The notes below the pieces were generated by a model. It was given only the letters and a program-made list of their open reading frames with translations. It made no database searches and was not told where the DNA came from. The translations under genes were made by a program, and so were the position numbers. From Hyphomicrobiales bacterium (GTDB taxonomy: Bacteria; Pseudomonadota; Alphaproteobacteria; Rhizobiales; Rhizobiaceae), in assembly GCA_900467185.1 (NCBI GenBank), contig UBPA01000003.1:868001-932000 (forward strand): a stretch of DNA of 64,000 nt. The letters run 5' to 3'. This document shows positions 17,613-26,204 of the stretch, in pieces. Every line of letters starts with the position of its first letter. The stretch's first letter is position 1.

Positions 17613-17645
17613 GCACAGCGCCGGAGCGCTGGCGCCAGCCTCTCG

Positions 17646-17680
17646 AGCCTTCGGCGAACCAAGTTCGCCGAAGGCTTTTT
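17646..17680. terminator. Bidirectional intrinsic terminator between pheT and the CobW-type gene
   Basis: Perfect 13-bp stem (AGCCTTCGGCGAA / TTCGCCGAAGGCT), 5-nt loop, then a T-run on the plus strand. It lies between two converging genes. Confidence 0.9.
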
Positions 17681-17684
17681 GCTG

Positions 17685-18722
17685 TCACAGGCTTGCCGGA
17701 ATGGCGGTGCGGACCTCGGCTTGCATGCCCATGAAGGCGGCAAAGGAGCGCTGGAGATCGCCCAGATCGCCATCGGTGATGAGCACCAGCAGGCTCGCCG
17801 TCTCGCACGGCCATGCGTCGAGGTGAAAGGGCGGATGGATCAGGTGCTGGACGCCGTGCACCACGACGGGCGATGCGGCCCCTTCCACATCGAGAATCCC
17901 CTTCAGCCGCAGGATGCGCGTACCGTGGCGATGGACCAGCAGCGACAGCCAGAGCGAGAAGCGGGCCCAGGCAATGGGGCGATCCATCGTCAGCGACACA
18001 GCGCGGATCTCGCCGTGCCGGTTGCGGTCTGCGCGCCCGTGGTAATGGTCTCCATGCCGGGCGGAGGCCACCCATCGCCGCGCTTCCGCCGGGCGGGAGG
18101 CGAGGTCGTGGATATCCTGCGTCAGCAAAGTGGCGACAGTGCCGCTGTCGTCACCCGACGTCACGACGGCGGCAGGGTTGATCGCCTCAACGGCGATGCG
18201 CAGCGCATGGCACGCCTCGGCAGTCGCGAGATCGGTCTTGGTGAGGACGATGCGGTCGGCGAGCGCCACCTGACGGGCCGCCTCCTCGAAGGCCTCAAGA
18301 TTGTGCAGGCCGCTCGGCACGTCGATCACCGTGACGACATTGCCGATGGCGAAATGATATTTGAGCATCATGTCGGCGGCGAGCGTCGCGATGATCGGCG
18401 CGGGATCGGCAAGCCCCGTCGTTTCGATGACGAGACGGCGGAAGGGTGGAATGTCGCCGCGGGCGCGGCGCTCGAACAGCGCGAGCACGGCATCCTTCAG
18501 ATCGCCGCGCACGGTGCAGCAGACGCAACCGCTTTTCAAAAGCACAATATCGCCATCGACCTTCTCCACCAGGAGATGGTCGAGGCCGATATCGCCGAAC
18601 TCGTTGATGATCACGGCGGTGTCGGCGAGATCAGGCCCCGACAGCAGCCGGTTGAGAAGCGTCGTCTTGCCGGCGCCGAGAAAGCCGGTCAGCACATTGG
18701 CGGTGATCAGGTCCCGCGTCAT
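17685..18722 (-). CDS. CobW/COG0523 family metallochaperone GTPase
   Basis: 345 residues from the ATG at 18722; longer frames upstream read through the preceding gene. Walker A GFLGAGKTT (residues 13-21), the metal-binding CxCC signature CVCC (Cys66, 68, 69), switch-region ETTGLADPAPI, and TKTD for guanine recognition. A His-rich stretch (RHGDHYHGRADRNRH) precedes the C-terminal CobW domain. These GTPases insert metal into client enzymes. The start overlaps the preceding small gene by 4 bases (ATGA), and the first gene of the operon is a probable metal-dependent deacetylase, its likely client. Confidence 0.88.
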   Translation of the reverse strand: MTRDLITANVLTGFLGAGKTTLLNRLLSGPDLADTAVIINEFGDIGLDHLLVEKVDGDIVLLKSGCVCCTVRGDLKDAVLALFERRARGDIPPFRRLVIETTGLADPAPIIATLAADMMLKYHFAIGNVVTVIDVPSGLHNLEAFEEAARQVALADRIVLTKTDLATAEACHALRIAVEAINPAAVVTSGDDSGTVATLLTQDIHDLASRPAEARRWVASARHGDHYHGRADRNRHGEIRAVSLTMDRPIAWARFSLWLSLLVHRHGTRILRLKGILDVEGAASPVVVHGVQHLIHPPFHLDAWPCETASLLVLITDGDLGDLQRSFAAFMGMQAEVRTAIPASL

Positions 18723-19015
18723 CCGGCCTTTTCCAGCCGTGCCATCAGGCCGAGGTCGAGCGGATCGAAGCGGCCGCCGAGGCTGTCGGCCGCCGGCCAG
18801 AGCGCGCCGAGATGATCTACCACGACGCTTTTGCCCGTCGGTCCGCGCAGCACGAAACGATCGGCCCAGACCGACAGCTTCAAGCCGCGGGCGCCAAGCA
18901 TGCGGTTGGCGGCGGCCGCCTGCCGCATGCGCTCCGCAGCCGGCATGACGAGCGCCACGTCGCCGCCCTGGCTCCAGTGGTCGGCATTCGCGAAGGCACC
19001 GCAGAGGCCGCACAT
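18719..19015 (-). CDS. Small MCGLCGAF protein, unknown function
   Basis: 98 residues from the ATG at 19015. It begins with a CxxC motif (MCGLCGAF), continues with a basic helix (AAERMRQAAAANRMLGARGLKL) and a small beta-rich part (ADRFVLRGPTGKSVVVDHLGALW). I do not know a biochemical role. It starts 1 bp after the stop of the deacetylase-like gene and overlaps the CobW gene by 4 bases, so all three should be translated together. The CxxC and its position beside a metallochaperone suggest metal handling or delivery. A truncated class II amidotransferase start (MCGxxG) is a resemblance only. Confidence 0.8.
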   Translation of the reverse strand: MCGLCGAFANADHWSQGGDVALVMPAAERMRQAAAANRMLGARGLKLSVWADRFVLRGPTGKSVVVDHLGALWPAADSLGGRFDPLDLGLMARLEKAG

Positions 19016-19016
19016 G

Positions 19017-19916
19017 TCAGGGCTTCGGGCGCTCCGCACCGGTGCGCGGGAAGCGGGTGGCAAAATCCTGCGCGATCTCCTCCATCGTCACGAACTTCAC
19101 GCCTTCGTAGCCTTTCAGCGTCTCGAACAGGCGTTCGTGCATCTTCAGCACATGCGGCCGGCCGGAAACGTCGGGGTGGATGGTGATCGGGAAAACAGCA
19201 TAGTCGTAATTCTCGTAGACCCATTCGAACTGGTCGAGCCATTGCTGTTCGAGGTCGCGCGGGCTGACGAAGCCGTGGCTGTTCGGCGCGGCCTTGATGA
19301 ACATCATCGGCGGGAGATCGTCGAGGTTCCAGGATGCGGGGATCTCGATCAGGTCCGTCTCCGGGCCCGCGACATAGGGCTTCATCCAGGTCGAGGGATG
19401 CTGCGAGTAATCGATCTTCGTCCATTCGTCGCCGACGGTGACATAATAGGGGAAGTGGTCGTTGTGCATCAGGGAGTGGTCGTAGAGAATGCCCTTCTCC
19501 TTCAAAAGGGCATTGGTCTTGGACCCGAACTCCCACCACGGCGCGACATAGCCGCGCGGCGGCCGGCCGGAAAGCTGCGTGATCAGATCGACGCATTTGT
19601 CGAAGATCGCCTCTTCCTGCTCCGGCGTCATGGCGATCGGGTTTTCGTGGCTGTAACCGTGCATGCCGATCTCGTGACCGGCGTCCGCGACCGCCTTCAT
19701 CTCGTCCCAGAAGGTCTCGATGGAGTGGCCGGGAATGAACCAGGTGGTCTTGATGCCCCATTTCTCGAACATCTTCAGCAGGCGGACGCTGCCGACCTTG
19801 CCGGCAAAGACGCCGCGCGAGATGTCGCAGGGGCTGTCTTCGCCGCCATAGGAGCCGAGCCAGCCGGCGACCGCATCCACATCGATGCCGTAGGAAACGA
19901 AGATCTCTTTCGCCAT
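19017..19916 (-). CDS. Polysaccharide deacetylase-fold metal-dependent hydrolase (PuuE/HpPgdA/cyclic imidase-like)
   Basis: 299 residues; AAGGAA ribosome site. NodB-homology fold with the metal Asp pair in SYGIDVDAV (Asp12, Asp14) and the His ligands in HGYSH (His86, His90), followed by [12 protein letters not shown] and a C-terminal [14 protein letters not shown] His motif. No signal peptide, so it is cytoplasmic; this argues for a small amide or cyclic imide substrate, as in allantoinase PuuE or cyclic imidases, not peptidoglycan. First gene of an overlapping operon with the CxxC protein and the CobW GTPase. Confidence 0.85.
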   Translation of the reverse strand: MAKEIFVSYGIDVDAVAGWLGSYGGEDSPCDISRGVFAGKVGSVRLLKMFEKWGIKTTWFIPGHSIETFWDEMKAVADAGHEIGMHGYSHENPIAMTPEQEEAIFDKCVDLITQLSGRPPRGYVAPWWEFGSKTNALLKEKGILYDHSLMHNDHFPYYVTVGDEWTKIDYSQHPSTWMKPYVAGPETDLIEIPASWNLDDLPPMMFIKAAPNSHGFVSPRDLEQQWLDQFEWVYENYDYAVFPITIHPDVSGRPHVLKMHERLFETLKGYEGVKFVTMEEIAQDFATRFPRTGAERPKP

Positions 19917-19979
19917 GGCGTTTTCCTTATCCGAAGCGCGTCGAAAGCGTCAGCTTAGACGGACGCGACCGCGCGTCAA

Positions 19980-20930
19980 CTATTCGCTGGCTTCGTTGAG
20001 ACGCCGGCAATCCTCGTCGGAGAGATCGATATCGGCGGATTTGGTCAGGCTCTGCAGCTGTTCGAGGCTCGTGGCACTGGCGATCGGCGCGGTGACGCCG
20101 CGGCGGGCCATGATCCAGGCCAACGCGATCTCGGCCTGTGTCGCGTGCTTCTCCGCCGCGATGTCGTCGAGCGCGCCGAGAATGCGCATGCCGCGACCAT
20201 CGAGATATTTTTCCACACCCTTGCCACGCGCCTTGCCCTCGAGATCCTTGTGCGAGCGATACTTGCCCGACAGGAAGCCGGAGGCGAGGCTGAAGTAGGT
20301 GATGACGCCGATCTCCTCGGCGATGCAGAGATTGCGCAGCGCGCCGTCGAAACTCGAGCGGTCGTAGAGATTGTATTCCGGCTGGAGCACGTCGTAGCGC
20401 GGCAGGCCGTTTTCCGCGGCGACGTCGAGCGACTGGCGCAGCTGTCCCGCATCGAGATTGGAGGCGCCGATGGCGCGGATCTTGCCCTGCTTCACGAGGG
20501 CGTCATAGGCGCCCAGCGTTTCCTCGTAAGGCGTCTCGGCATCCGGCCAGTGCGAGAGGTAGAGATCGATATGGTCGGTGTTCAGCCGCAGGAGCGAATC
20601 GTCCACGGCCTTGCGGATCCATGTTTCCGAAAGCCCCTTCTTCCCCTCGCCCATGTCGGAGCCGACCTTGGTGATGATGACGATCTCGTCGCGCGGGCGC
20701 TTCGTCTGGCGCAGCCATTTGCCGATGATCGTCTCGGACTCGCCGCCCTGGTTGCCGGGTGCCCAGGCGGAATAGACGTCGGCCGTGTCGATGGCGTTGA
20801 AACCGGCATCGAAGAAGGCGTCGAGCAGGCGGAAGGACGTGGTCTCGTCCGCGGTCCAGCCGAAGACGTTGCCCCCGAACACCAGCGGCGCGATGGAAAG
20901 ACCTGTACGGCCCAGATGTCTCTTTTCCAT
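19980..20930 (-). CDS. Aldo/keto reductase
   Basis: 316 residues from the ATG at 20930 (GGAGAG ribosome site); upstream in-frame extension into the divergent promoter is not supported. NADPH-dependent TIM-barrel reductase with the catalytic tetrad visible: Asp and Tyr in AIDTADVYSAW, Lys in ITKVGSDMG, His in LYLSHWPD. NADPH-binding residues lie in the late IASATSLEQLQS segment. The YASPEYN-like LQPEYNLYDR is typical of the AKR subfamily that acts on aldehydes and ketoses. Divergent from the Gfo/Idh gene, with a 227-bp shared promoter region. Confidence 0.9.
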   Translation of the reverse strand: MEKRHLGRTGLSIAPLVFGGNVFGWTADETTSFRLLDAFFDAGFNAIDTADVYSAWAPGNQGGESETIIGKWLRQTKRPRDEIVIITKVGSDMGEGKKGLSETWIRKAVDDSLLRLNTDHIDLYLSHWPDAETPYEETLGAYDALVKQGKIRAIGASNLDAGQLRQSLDVAAENGLPRYDVLQPEYNLYDRSSFDGALRNLCIAEEIGVITYFSLASGFLSGKYRSHKDLEGKARGKGVEKYLDGRGMRILGALDDIAAEKHATQAEIALAWIMARRGVTAPIASATSLEQLQSLTKSADIDLSDEDCRRLNEASE

Positions 20931-21157
20931 GAAAACTCTCCGGTTTGGTCTCGGATCGGACGGTTGGGGCCGCAGCCCAGCCTTCGACATAGGGGCGCTC
21001 GACACCGCCTGACAGGGTGCGCTTGGCAAAAGGTGGGGCCGGCATCGCAAAAGCCGCACCAGAAACATGGGGGAAGCGCGGCCATCCGCGGGCCACGGCA
21101 CAGACAGTCCGCCGCGCCCATGGCATAGTCCGGCGCACAGTCAGGGAGAAGCATGTC

Positions 21158-22144
21158 ATGTTGAGGTTCGGAATTCTGTCGACCGCCAAGATCGGTCGCG
21201 ATGCGGTCGTTCCCGCCATCCAGGACGCGGAGAACTGCGTCGTCACCGCCATTGCCAGCCGCGACGGCGCCCGCGCCCGCGCCATGGCCGACCGGTTTTC
21301 CGTGCCGCACGCCTTTGCGAGCTACGAGGAGATGCTGGCCTCCGACGTGATCGACGCCGTCTACATCCCCCTGCCGACCGCCCAGCATGTGGAATGGTCG
21401 ATCCGGGCGGCGGAAGCCGGCAAGCATGTGCTCTGCGAAAAGCCGATCGCCCTGAAGGCAGCAGAGATCGACCGGCTGATCGAGGCGCGCGACCGCACCG
21501 GCGTCCTGATATCGGAAGCCTATATGATCACCTACAGCCCCGTCTGGCACAAGGTCCGTGCGCTGCTCGCCGAAGGCGCGATCGGCCGGCTGCGGCATGT
21601 GCAGGGTGCGTTCACCTATTTCAATCGCGATCCGGCCAACATGCGCAACATTCCGGAACTCGGCGGCGGCGGCCTTCCCGATATCGGCGTCTACCCGACC
21701 ATGGCGACCCGGTTTTCGACCGGCATCGAGCCGCAGCGGGTGCAGGCGACGACGGAACGGGATGCGACCTTCGGCACCGACATCTATTCGAGCGTCCGGG
21801 CCGATTTCGGCTCGTTCGAGCTGTCCTTCTACATCTCCACCCAGCTTGCGGCCCGCCAGGTCATGGTGTTCCACGGCGACGAGGGCGTGATCGAGCTGAC
21901 TTCGCCTTTCAATGCCGAGCGCTATGGGCGCCAGGAAGTGGTTCTGACCAACCAGAACCACAGCCAGTCGCAGCTCTTCCGCTTCCAGGACACGCGCCAG
22001 TACAAGCTTCAGGCCGAAGCCTTTTCCCGCGCGGCCACGGGTGGCAAAGATGATGTGGTGACGCTCGAAAACTCGCGCGCCAACCAGGCCTTCATCGACG
22101 CGATCTACCGCGCCAGCGACAAGGACGGCTGGGAGGCCGTCTGA
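21158..22144 (+). CDS. Gfo/Idh/MocA family NAD(P)-dependent oxidoreductase
   Basis: 328 residues from the ATG at 21158, with AGGGAGAA 7 bases upstream. N-terminal Rossmann domain begins [19 protein letters not shown] and has the family's [11 protein letters not shown] motif (Lys of EKP). The C-terminal alpha/beta domain carries [17 protein letters not shown], the usual D-x3-H-like active-site region with Asp and Tyr. Likely a sugar or polyol dehydrogenase; substrate unknown. It faces the aldo/keto reductase gene across a shared promoter region, suggesting a common carbohydrate pathway. Confidence 0.88.
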   Translation: MLRFGILSTAKIGRDAVVPAIQDAENCVVTAIASRDGARARAMADRFSVPHAFASYEEMLASDVIDAVYIPLPTAQHVEWSIRAAEAGKHVLCEKPIALKAAEIDRLIEARDRTGVLISEAYMITYSPVWHKVRALLAEGAIGRLRHVQGAFTYFNRDPANMRNIPELGGGGLPDIGVYPTMATRFSTGIEPQRVQATTERDATFGTDIYSSVRADFGSFELSFYISTQLAARQVMVFHGDEGVIELTSPFNAERYGRQEVVLTNQNHSQSQLFRFQDTRQYKLQAEAFSRAATGGKDDVVTLENSRANQAFIDAIYRASDKDGWEAV

Positions 22145-22210
22145 GTCCCGGACCATATCCCGCCGAAGCGGAATCGCTTCCGCGTCGGACGAGGCTCATG
22201 AAACGAAAGG

Positions 22211-22474
22211 CTAGACGAGGCCGACGAGGCTCGACGCCGTGGTGCCGGTCGCAAGGATGCGGTCGGCCCGCAGCGGCAGCAGCGTGCCCTGGGGAATGCC
22301 GGCCAGCGTCACGAGCGCGCCCGACTGCATGCGCAGCGCGAGCGACCCTTCCGATCCTACGAAGATCGCCCGCGTCGTCTCGGGCAGGTCGGCCGCGTCG
22401 GCCGGCGTGATGGCGAAGGCGTGGGTGGCGGGGCTCGAAAGGGAATTTGCCGTGTGGGCGAAACGGTCGGTCAT
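22211..22474 (-). CDS. Small protein resembling the GTA/phage spike base protein family (RCAP_Rcc01079)
   Basis: 87 residues from the ATG at 22474. The layout [31 protein letters not shown], then [17 protein letters not shown], then [22 protein letters not shown] resembles the short beta-rich proteins annotated as head-spike base proteins of gene transfer agents. No other phage or GTA gene is adjacent: neighbours are an oxidoreductase and xseA. A solitary virion-type gene in this place would be a remnant or a domesticated protein. The family link is from memory and needs a profile search. Confidence 0.6.
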   Translation of the reverse strand: MTDRFAHTANSLSSPATHAFAITPADAADLPETTRAIFVGSEGSLALRMQSGALVTLAGIPQGTLLPLRADRILATGTTASSLVGLV

Positions 22475-22618
22475 GGGTCTGTCGTCCTTTTCTCGGTTCA
22501 CATTGGTCTTTCGCCGACAGAATGCCGCAGCACGGCGCAGCGGGGAAAAACGAAGGCGACTTTCTTCGCCGGAACGCCGCATCTGGTCTTCTGCGCGGGG
22601 GCGCGTCACAATGGCGGC

Positions 22619-24187
22619 ATGAGCTTTTCCTTCGATGCCGATTCGCCGTCAAACCTGTGGGAATATTCCGTTTCCGAGCTGTCCGGCTCGATCAAGCGGA
22701 CGATGGAGCAGGCGTTCGACCAGGTGCGCGTGCGCGGCGAAATCTGCGGCTATCGCGGTCCGCATTCCTCGGGCCATGCCTATTTCGGGCTGAAGGACGA
22801 ACGCGCCCGCATCGACGCCGTGGTCTGGAAGGGCACGATGGGCAAGCTGCGCTTCAAGCCCGAGGAGGGCATGGAGGTGATCGCCGTCGGCAAGGTCACG
22901 ACCTTCCCGGGCTCGTCCAAGTACCAGATCATGATCGAGACGCTGGAGCCCGCCGGTGCCGGCGCGCTGATGGCGCTTCTGGAAGAGCGCCGACGCAAGC
23001 TTGCCGCCGAAGGCCTGTTCGAGGAGAGCCGCAAGCAGCTCCTGCCGTTCATGCCGCACGTCATCGGTGTCGTCACCTCGCCCACCGGCGCCGTCATCCG
23101 CGATATTCTTCACCGCATCGCCGATCGCTTCCCCGTGCATGTCGTCGTCTGGCCGGTCAAGGTTCAGGGCGAGGGCTCGGGCGACGAGGTGGCGGCCGCC
23201 ATTCGCGGCTTCAACGCGCTGGAGCCCGGCGGGCCAATCGCCCGGCCGGACGTGCTGATCGTCGCGCGCGGCGGCGGCAGTCTCGAGGACCTCTGGGGCT
23301 TCAACGACGAGGCCGTGGTGCGGGCCGCCGCCGCCTCCGATATCCCGCTGATCTCGGCCGTCGGGCACGAGACGGACTGGACGCTGATCGACCACGCGGC
23401 CGACCGGCGGGCGCCGACGCCGACGGGTGCTGCGGAAATGGCGGTGCCGGTGCGCGCCGACCTCGAGGCGACACTGTCGGCGCTGACGGCGCGCCTGCGC
23501 AGTGCTGCCGGCCGGCACATGGACCATCGCCGGCAATCGCTGCGGGCACTTGCGCGCGCGCTGCCCTCGCTCGATCAGGTGCTCGCCCTGCCCCGCCGCC
23601 GCTTCGACGAGGCGGCCTCCGGGCTCGTGCGCGGGCTGGTGTCGAACACCGCCGACAAGCGCCGCAGCTTCGAGCGCGTCGGCGCGCATCTTCGCCCCGA
23701 CATGCTCACCACCCGGATCAACGACCGGCGCCAGCGGCTTCTCGAACGGATGGTGCGGGCGGAGCGCAATGTCGAACGGCTGATCGCCCGCGCCGGCACG
23801 CGCGTGACCTCGGCGGATGCGGCGCTGCGCGGCCTGCCCGTGCGGCTGCTCTCGCAGATCCATCACTCGGCCGACCGTCTGCAAGGCCTGTCGAGCCGCG
23901 CGGACGCCGCCGTCGTCGCCGAGCTGCGCCGCGCCCGCAGCGCTGTTACGGCGCAGGACCGGGTGCTGCAGTCGCTCTCCTACCAGAACGTGCTTGCCCG
24001 CGGCTACGCGATCGTACGGGATGCGGACGGCGCACCGGTCAAGGCCGCCGCCGCGCTGTCCGCCGGCCAGTCCGTGGCCCTGCAATTTGCCGACGGCACG
24101 GTCGGTGCAATCACCACCGAGGGGACGGCACCGAAAACGCGCAGGCGCGGCAGCGCGGAGCCGGCCAAGCAAGGCAGCCTGTTCTAA
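22619..24187 (+). CDS. xseA: Exodeoxyribonuclease VII large subunit
   Basis: 522 residues from the ATG at 22619. N-terminal OB-fold ([51 protein letters not shown]) binds single-stranded DNA, followed by the catalytic domain with [34 protein letters not shown] and [28 protein letters not shown], a long coiled coil and a C-terminal [13 protein letters not shown]. It degrades single-stranded DNA with XseB, which is not in the window. A longer frame upstream to 22421 lies opposite the spike-like gene and is not used. Confidence 0.95.
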   Translation: MSFSFDADSPSNLWEYSVSELSGSIKRTMEQAFDQVRVRGEICGYRGPHSSGHAYFGLKDERARIDAVVWKGTMGKLRFKPEEGMEVIAVGKVTTFPGSSKYQIMIETLEPAGAGALMALLEERRRKLAAEGLFEESRKQLLPFMPHVIGVVTSPTGAVIRDILHRIADRFPVHVVVWPVKVQGEGSGDEVAAAIRGFNALEPGGPIARPDVLIVARGGGSLEDLWGFNDEAVVRAAAASDIPLISAVGHETDWTLIDHAADRRAPTPTGAAEMAVPVRADLEATLSALTARLRSAAGRHMDHRRQSLRALARALPSLDQVLALPRRRFDEAASGLVRGLVSNTADKRRSFERVGAHLRPDMLTTRINDRRQRLLERMVRAERNVERLIARAGTRVTSADAALRGLPVRLLSQIHHSADRLQGLSSRADAAVVAELRRARSAVTAQDRVLQSLSYQNVLARGYAIVRDADGAPVKAAAALSAGQSVALQFADGTVGAITTEGTAPKTRRRGSAEPAKQGSLF

Positions 24188-24256
24188 GGCGCGGCACACG
24201 CAGACGGGCTCGGTTGCCGCAGGCCGATGCGACGACGAACCGTTCGAGGATATACG

Positions 24257-24880
24257 ATGCATTTCCTTCTCGTGCTCGCCCATCCGCTGCAGGACAGCTT
24301 CGCCGCGGCCGTGGCCGACACCGCGACGCGGGCGCTGGAGGCCAATGGCCATAGCGTCGATCGGCTCGACCTTTACGCGGAGGACTTCGACCCGCGCCTC
24401 GCCCAAGCGGAGCGACGCGGCTATTTCGACGACCCCTACGACACCACCGGCGTCGCGCCGATCGTGGAGAGACTGTCTGCGGCCGAAGGGCTGATCCTCG
24501 TCTTTCCGCAATGGTGGTTCAATTTCCCGGCGATCCTCAAGGGCTTCTTCGACCGCATCTTCGTGCCCGGCATCGCCTTCACCCATGACGCGGCGCGCGG
24601 GCGGATCGTGCGCAAGCTGACGAATATCCGCCTGCTCCATGCCTATACGACCACAGGCTCGCCCTGGTGGGTCGTACGCCTCGTCATGGGCGATCCCGTT
24701 CGCCGCCTGCTGCGGCGGGGCATCGCGCCGTTCTGTGCCAAGGGCGTGGACTTCCGGATGCTGTCGCTGCACGACATGGACCGGGCGACGGACGCCCGAC
24801 GCCGCGCCCATCTCGAGCGCATCGCGCGGCGCCTGCACCAAATCGGGCCCGTGAAAGTCAATGCGAGAACGCTTCCGTAA
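24257..24880 (+). CDS. Flavodoxin-fold NAD(P)H oxidoreductase (quinone reductase type)
   Basis: 207 residues; GAGGATA precedes the ATG at 24257. MHFLLVLAHPLQDSFAAAVADTA gives the FMN-phosphate loop of the KefF/MdaB/NQO family, VFPQWWFNFPAILKGFFDRIFVPGIAF is the hallmark dimer and flavin contact region, and TTTGSPWWVVR follows. Catalyses two-electron reduction of quinones or similar electrophiles. A small MarR-type regulator follows 50 bp downstream in the same direction, which suggests substrate- or oxidant-responsive control. Confidence 0.88.
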   Translation: MHFLLVLAHPLQDSFAAAVADTATRALEANGHSVDRLDLYAEDFDPRLAQAERRGYFDDPYDTTGVAPIVERLSAAEGLILVFPQWWFNFPAILKGFFDRIFVPGIAFTHDAARGRIVRKLTNIRLLHAYTTTGSPWWVVRLVMGDPVRRLLRRGIAPFCAKGVDFRMLSLHDMDRATDARRRAHLERIARRLHQIGPVKVNARTLP

Positions 24881-24930
24881 CGATTTTCCGGGACAAGTTG
24901 GATCTGTTTTCCGCAAAGCCCGGAGGGATC

Positions 24931-25281
24931 ATGCCGGTCGAACTGTCCGCAACGCAGGCGCTGACGCTCTGGCACACGGTCTCGCTCGATCAGGTGCGCA
25001 TCGAAACCGGCGACCTGACGCTGCGGCAGATGGCCATTCTCCTCCATATCTACCTCGTACCACCGCCGCATACGGTGCGCGGCCTTGCCGCGACGCTGGG
25101 GGTCACCAAGCCGGTGATCACGCGGGCACTGGACACGATGGGCGAGCGCGGACTGGTGGAGCGGGTGCGCGACGAACGCGACCGCCGCAACGTCGTCATC
25201 AAACGCACCGTCACCGGCGCGCTCTATCTTGAAAAGCTCGGCGATCTGATCATTGATCGTGGCCGTAGACTGTCGCTCTGA
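24931..25281 (+). CDS. MarR family winged-helix regulator
   Basis: 116 residues, on the short side for MarR. A near-perfect GGAGGG ribosome site lies 4-9 bases before the ATG at 24931. The winged helix-turn-helix is complete: LTLRQMAILLHI, RGLAATLGVTKPVITRALDTMGERGLVERVRDERDRRNVVIKRT. Effector-binding helices are shortened. It follows the quinone reductase gene and precedes the C40 peptidase by 34 bp, so it may regulate the reductase, the peptidase or both. Confidence 0.85.
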   Translation: MPVELSATQALTLWHTVSLDQVRIETGDLTLRQMAILLHIYLVPPPHTVRGLAATLGVTKPVITRALDTMGERGLVERVRDERDRRNVVIKRTVTGALYLEKLGDLIIDRGRRLSL

Positions 25282-25315
25282 CTTTTCTTCCCACACCTCC
25301 TTTTCTGTGAGCGTA

Positions 25316-26182
25316 ATGACCCATTCCTTCGACCGCAGGCTTCATGCCTTTCGCCCGGATCTCGCGGAGGAAAGCCTGCGCGGCCATGTGGACGCGCTGG
25401 CCTATACCGCCGGTTCGTCCGCCGTCTGCTGCGTGCCGGTGATGCCGCTGCGGGCCGAGCCGGATCTCGGCTGCGGCACCGATACGGAACTCCTGATCGG
25501 CGAGACCGTGCGCGTGCTCGACACCTCGCAGGGCTGGGCCTGGGTCAAGGCGGATGCGGACAGCTATGTCGGCTACGTCCCGGATTTCGCGGTGGTCAGC
25601 ATTCAGAAGAGCCCGACGCACGTCATCACAGCACCACGCACCTTCGTCTATTCCGGCGCGGATCTGCGCTTTCCCACCGTGCAGGCGCTGTCGATGGGCA
25701 GCCGCATTACCGCGATCGACGAGCGCGGCACCCGGGGCACGCGCTATTTTCTGCTGGAGAACGGTCAGGCGGTCGTCGCCGGTCATTGCGCGCCGGTCGG
25801 CGAAGCCCTGCCGGGCGACTACGTTTCCATCGCCGCACGCTTCCTCGAAACGCCTTATCTCTGGGGCGGCCGTTCCGGCTTCGGCATCGATTGCTCGGGC
25901 CTCGTGCAACTGTCGCTGATGATGACCGGCGTCAGCGCGCCGCGCGACACCGACATGCAGGCCGCATCCCTCGGCCACGAGATCGCCCGCGCGGACCTGC
26001 GCCGCGGCGACCTCGTCTTCTGGAAGGGGCATGTGGCGATCATGGAAGATGGCGCGACCCTGATCCACGCCAATGGCAACACCATGACGGTGGCGCGCGA
26101 AGGGCTGGACGAGGCCATCGAACGGATCGGCTGGCTCTACGAACAGCCGACCGCCTTCCGCCGGCCTGTGGAAAGCCTCTGA
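25316..26182 (+). CDS. NlpC/P60 (C40) cell-wall peptidase with N-terminal SH3-like domains
   Basis: 288 residues. No signal peptide. Two bacterial SH3-like segments (about residues 40-105 and 110-165; TELLIGETVRVLDTSQGWAWVKADADSYVGYV is clear) precede the papain-like domain: TPYLWGGRSGFGIDCSGLVQ with catalytic Cys193, GHVAIM with the His, and IHANG as third polar residue. It is like the cytosolic gamma-D-glutamyl-diamino acid endopeptidases that process recycled or imported muropeptides. Start at 25316 chosen because MTHSFDRRLHAFRPDLA is the usual rhizobial N-terminus. Confidence 0.87.
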   Translation: MTHSFDRRLHAFRPDLAEESLRGHVDALAYTAGSSAVCCVPVMPLRAEPDLGCGTDTELLIGETVRVLDTSQGWAWVKADADSYVGYVPDFAVVSIQKSPTHVITAPRTFVYSGADLRFPTVQALSMGSRITAIDERGTRGTRYFLLENGQAVVAGHCAPVGEALPGDYVSIAARFLETPYLWGGRSGFGIDCSGLVQLSLMMTGVSAPRDTDMQAASLGHEIARADLRRGDLVFWKGHVAIMEDGATLIHANGNTMTVAREGLDEAIERIGWLYEQPTAFRRPVESL

Positions 26183-26197
26183 CGCAAAGCGTCAGAG
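26177..26197. terminator. Hairpin between C40 peptidase and the dehydrogenase gene
   Basis: Perfect 9-bp stem (CTCTGACGC / GCGTCAGAG) with an AAA loop, overlapping the plus-strand stop codon and lying between convergent genes. It has no T-tract, so it is a weak terminator or a 3'-end stabiliser. Confidence 0.5.
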
Positions 26198-26204
26198 CTT
26201 GGGA

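Noticed and set aside
22421-22618. N-terminal extension of XseA by 66 residues
   Set aside because: It is antisense to the spike-like gene and its leader; XseA homologues start near [10 protein letters not shown].
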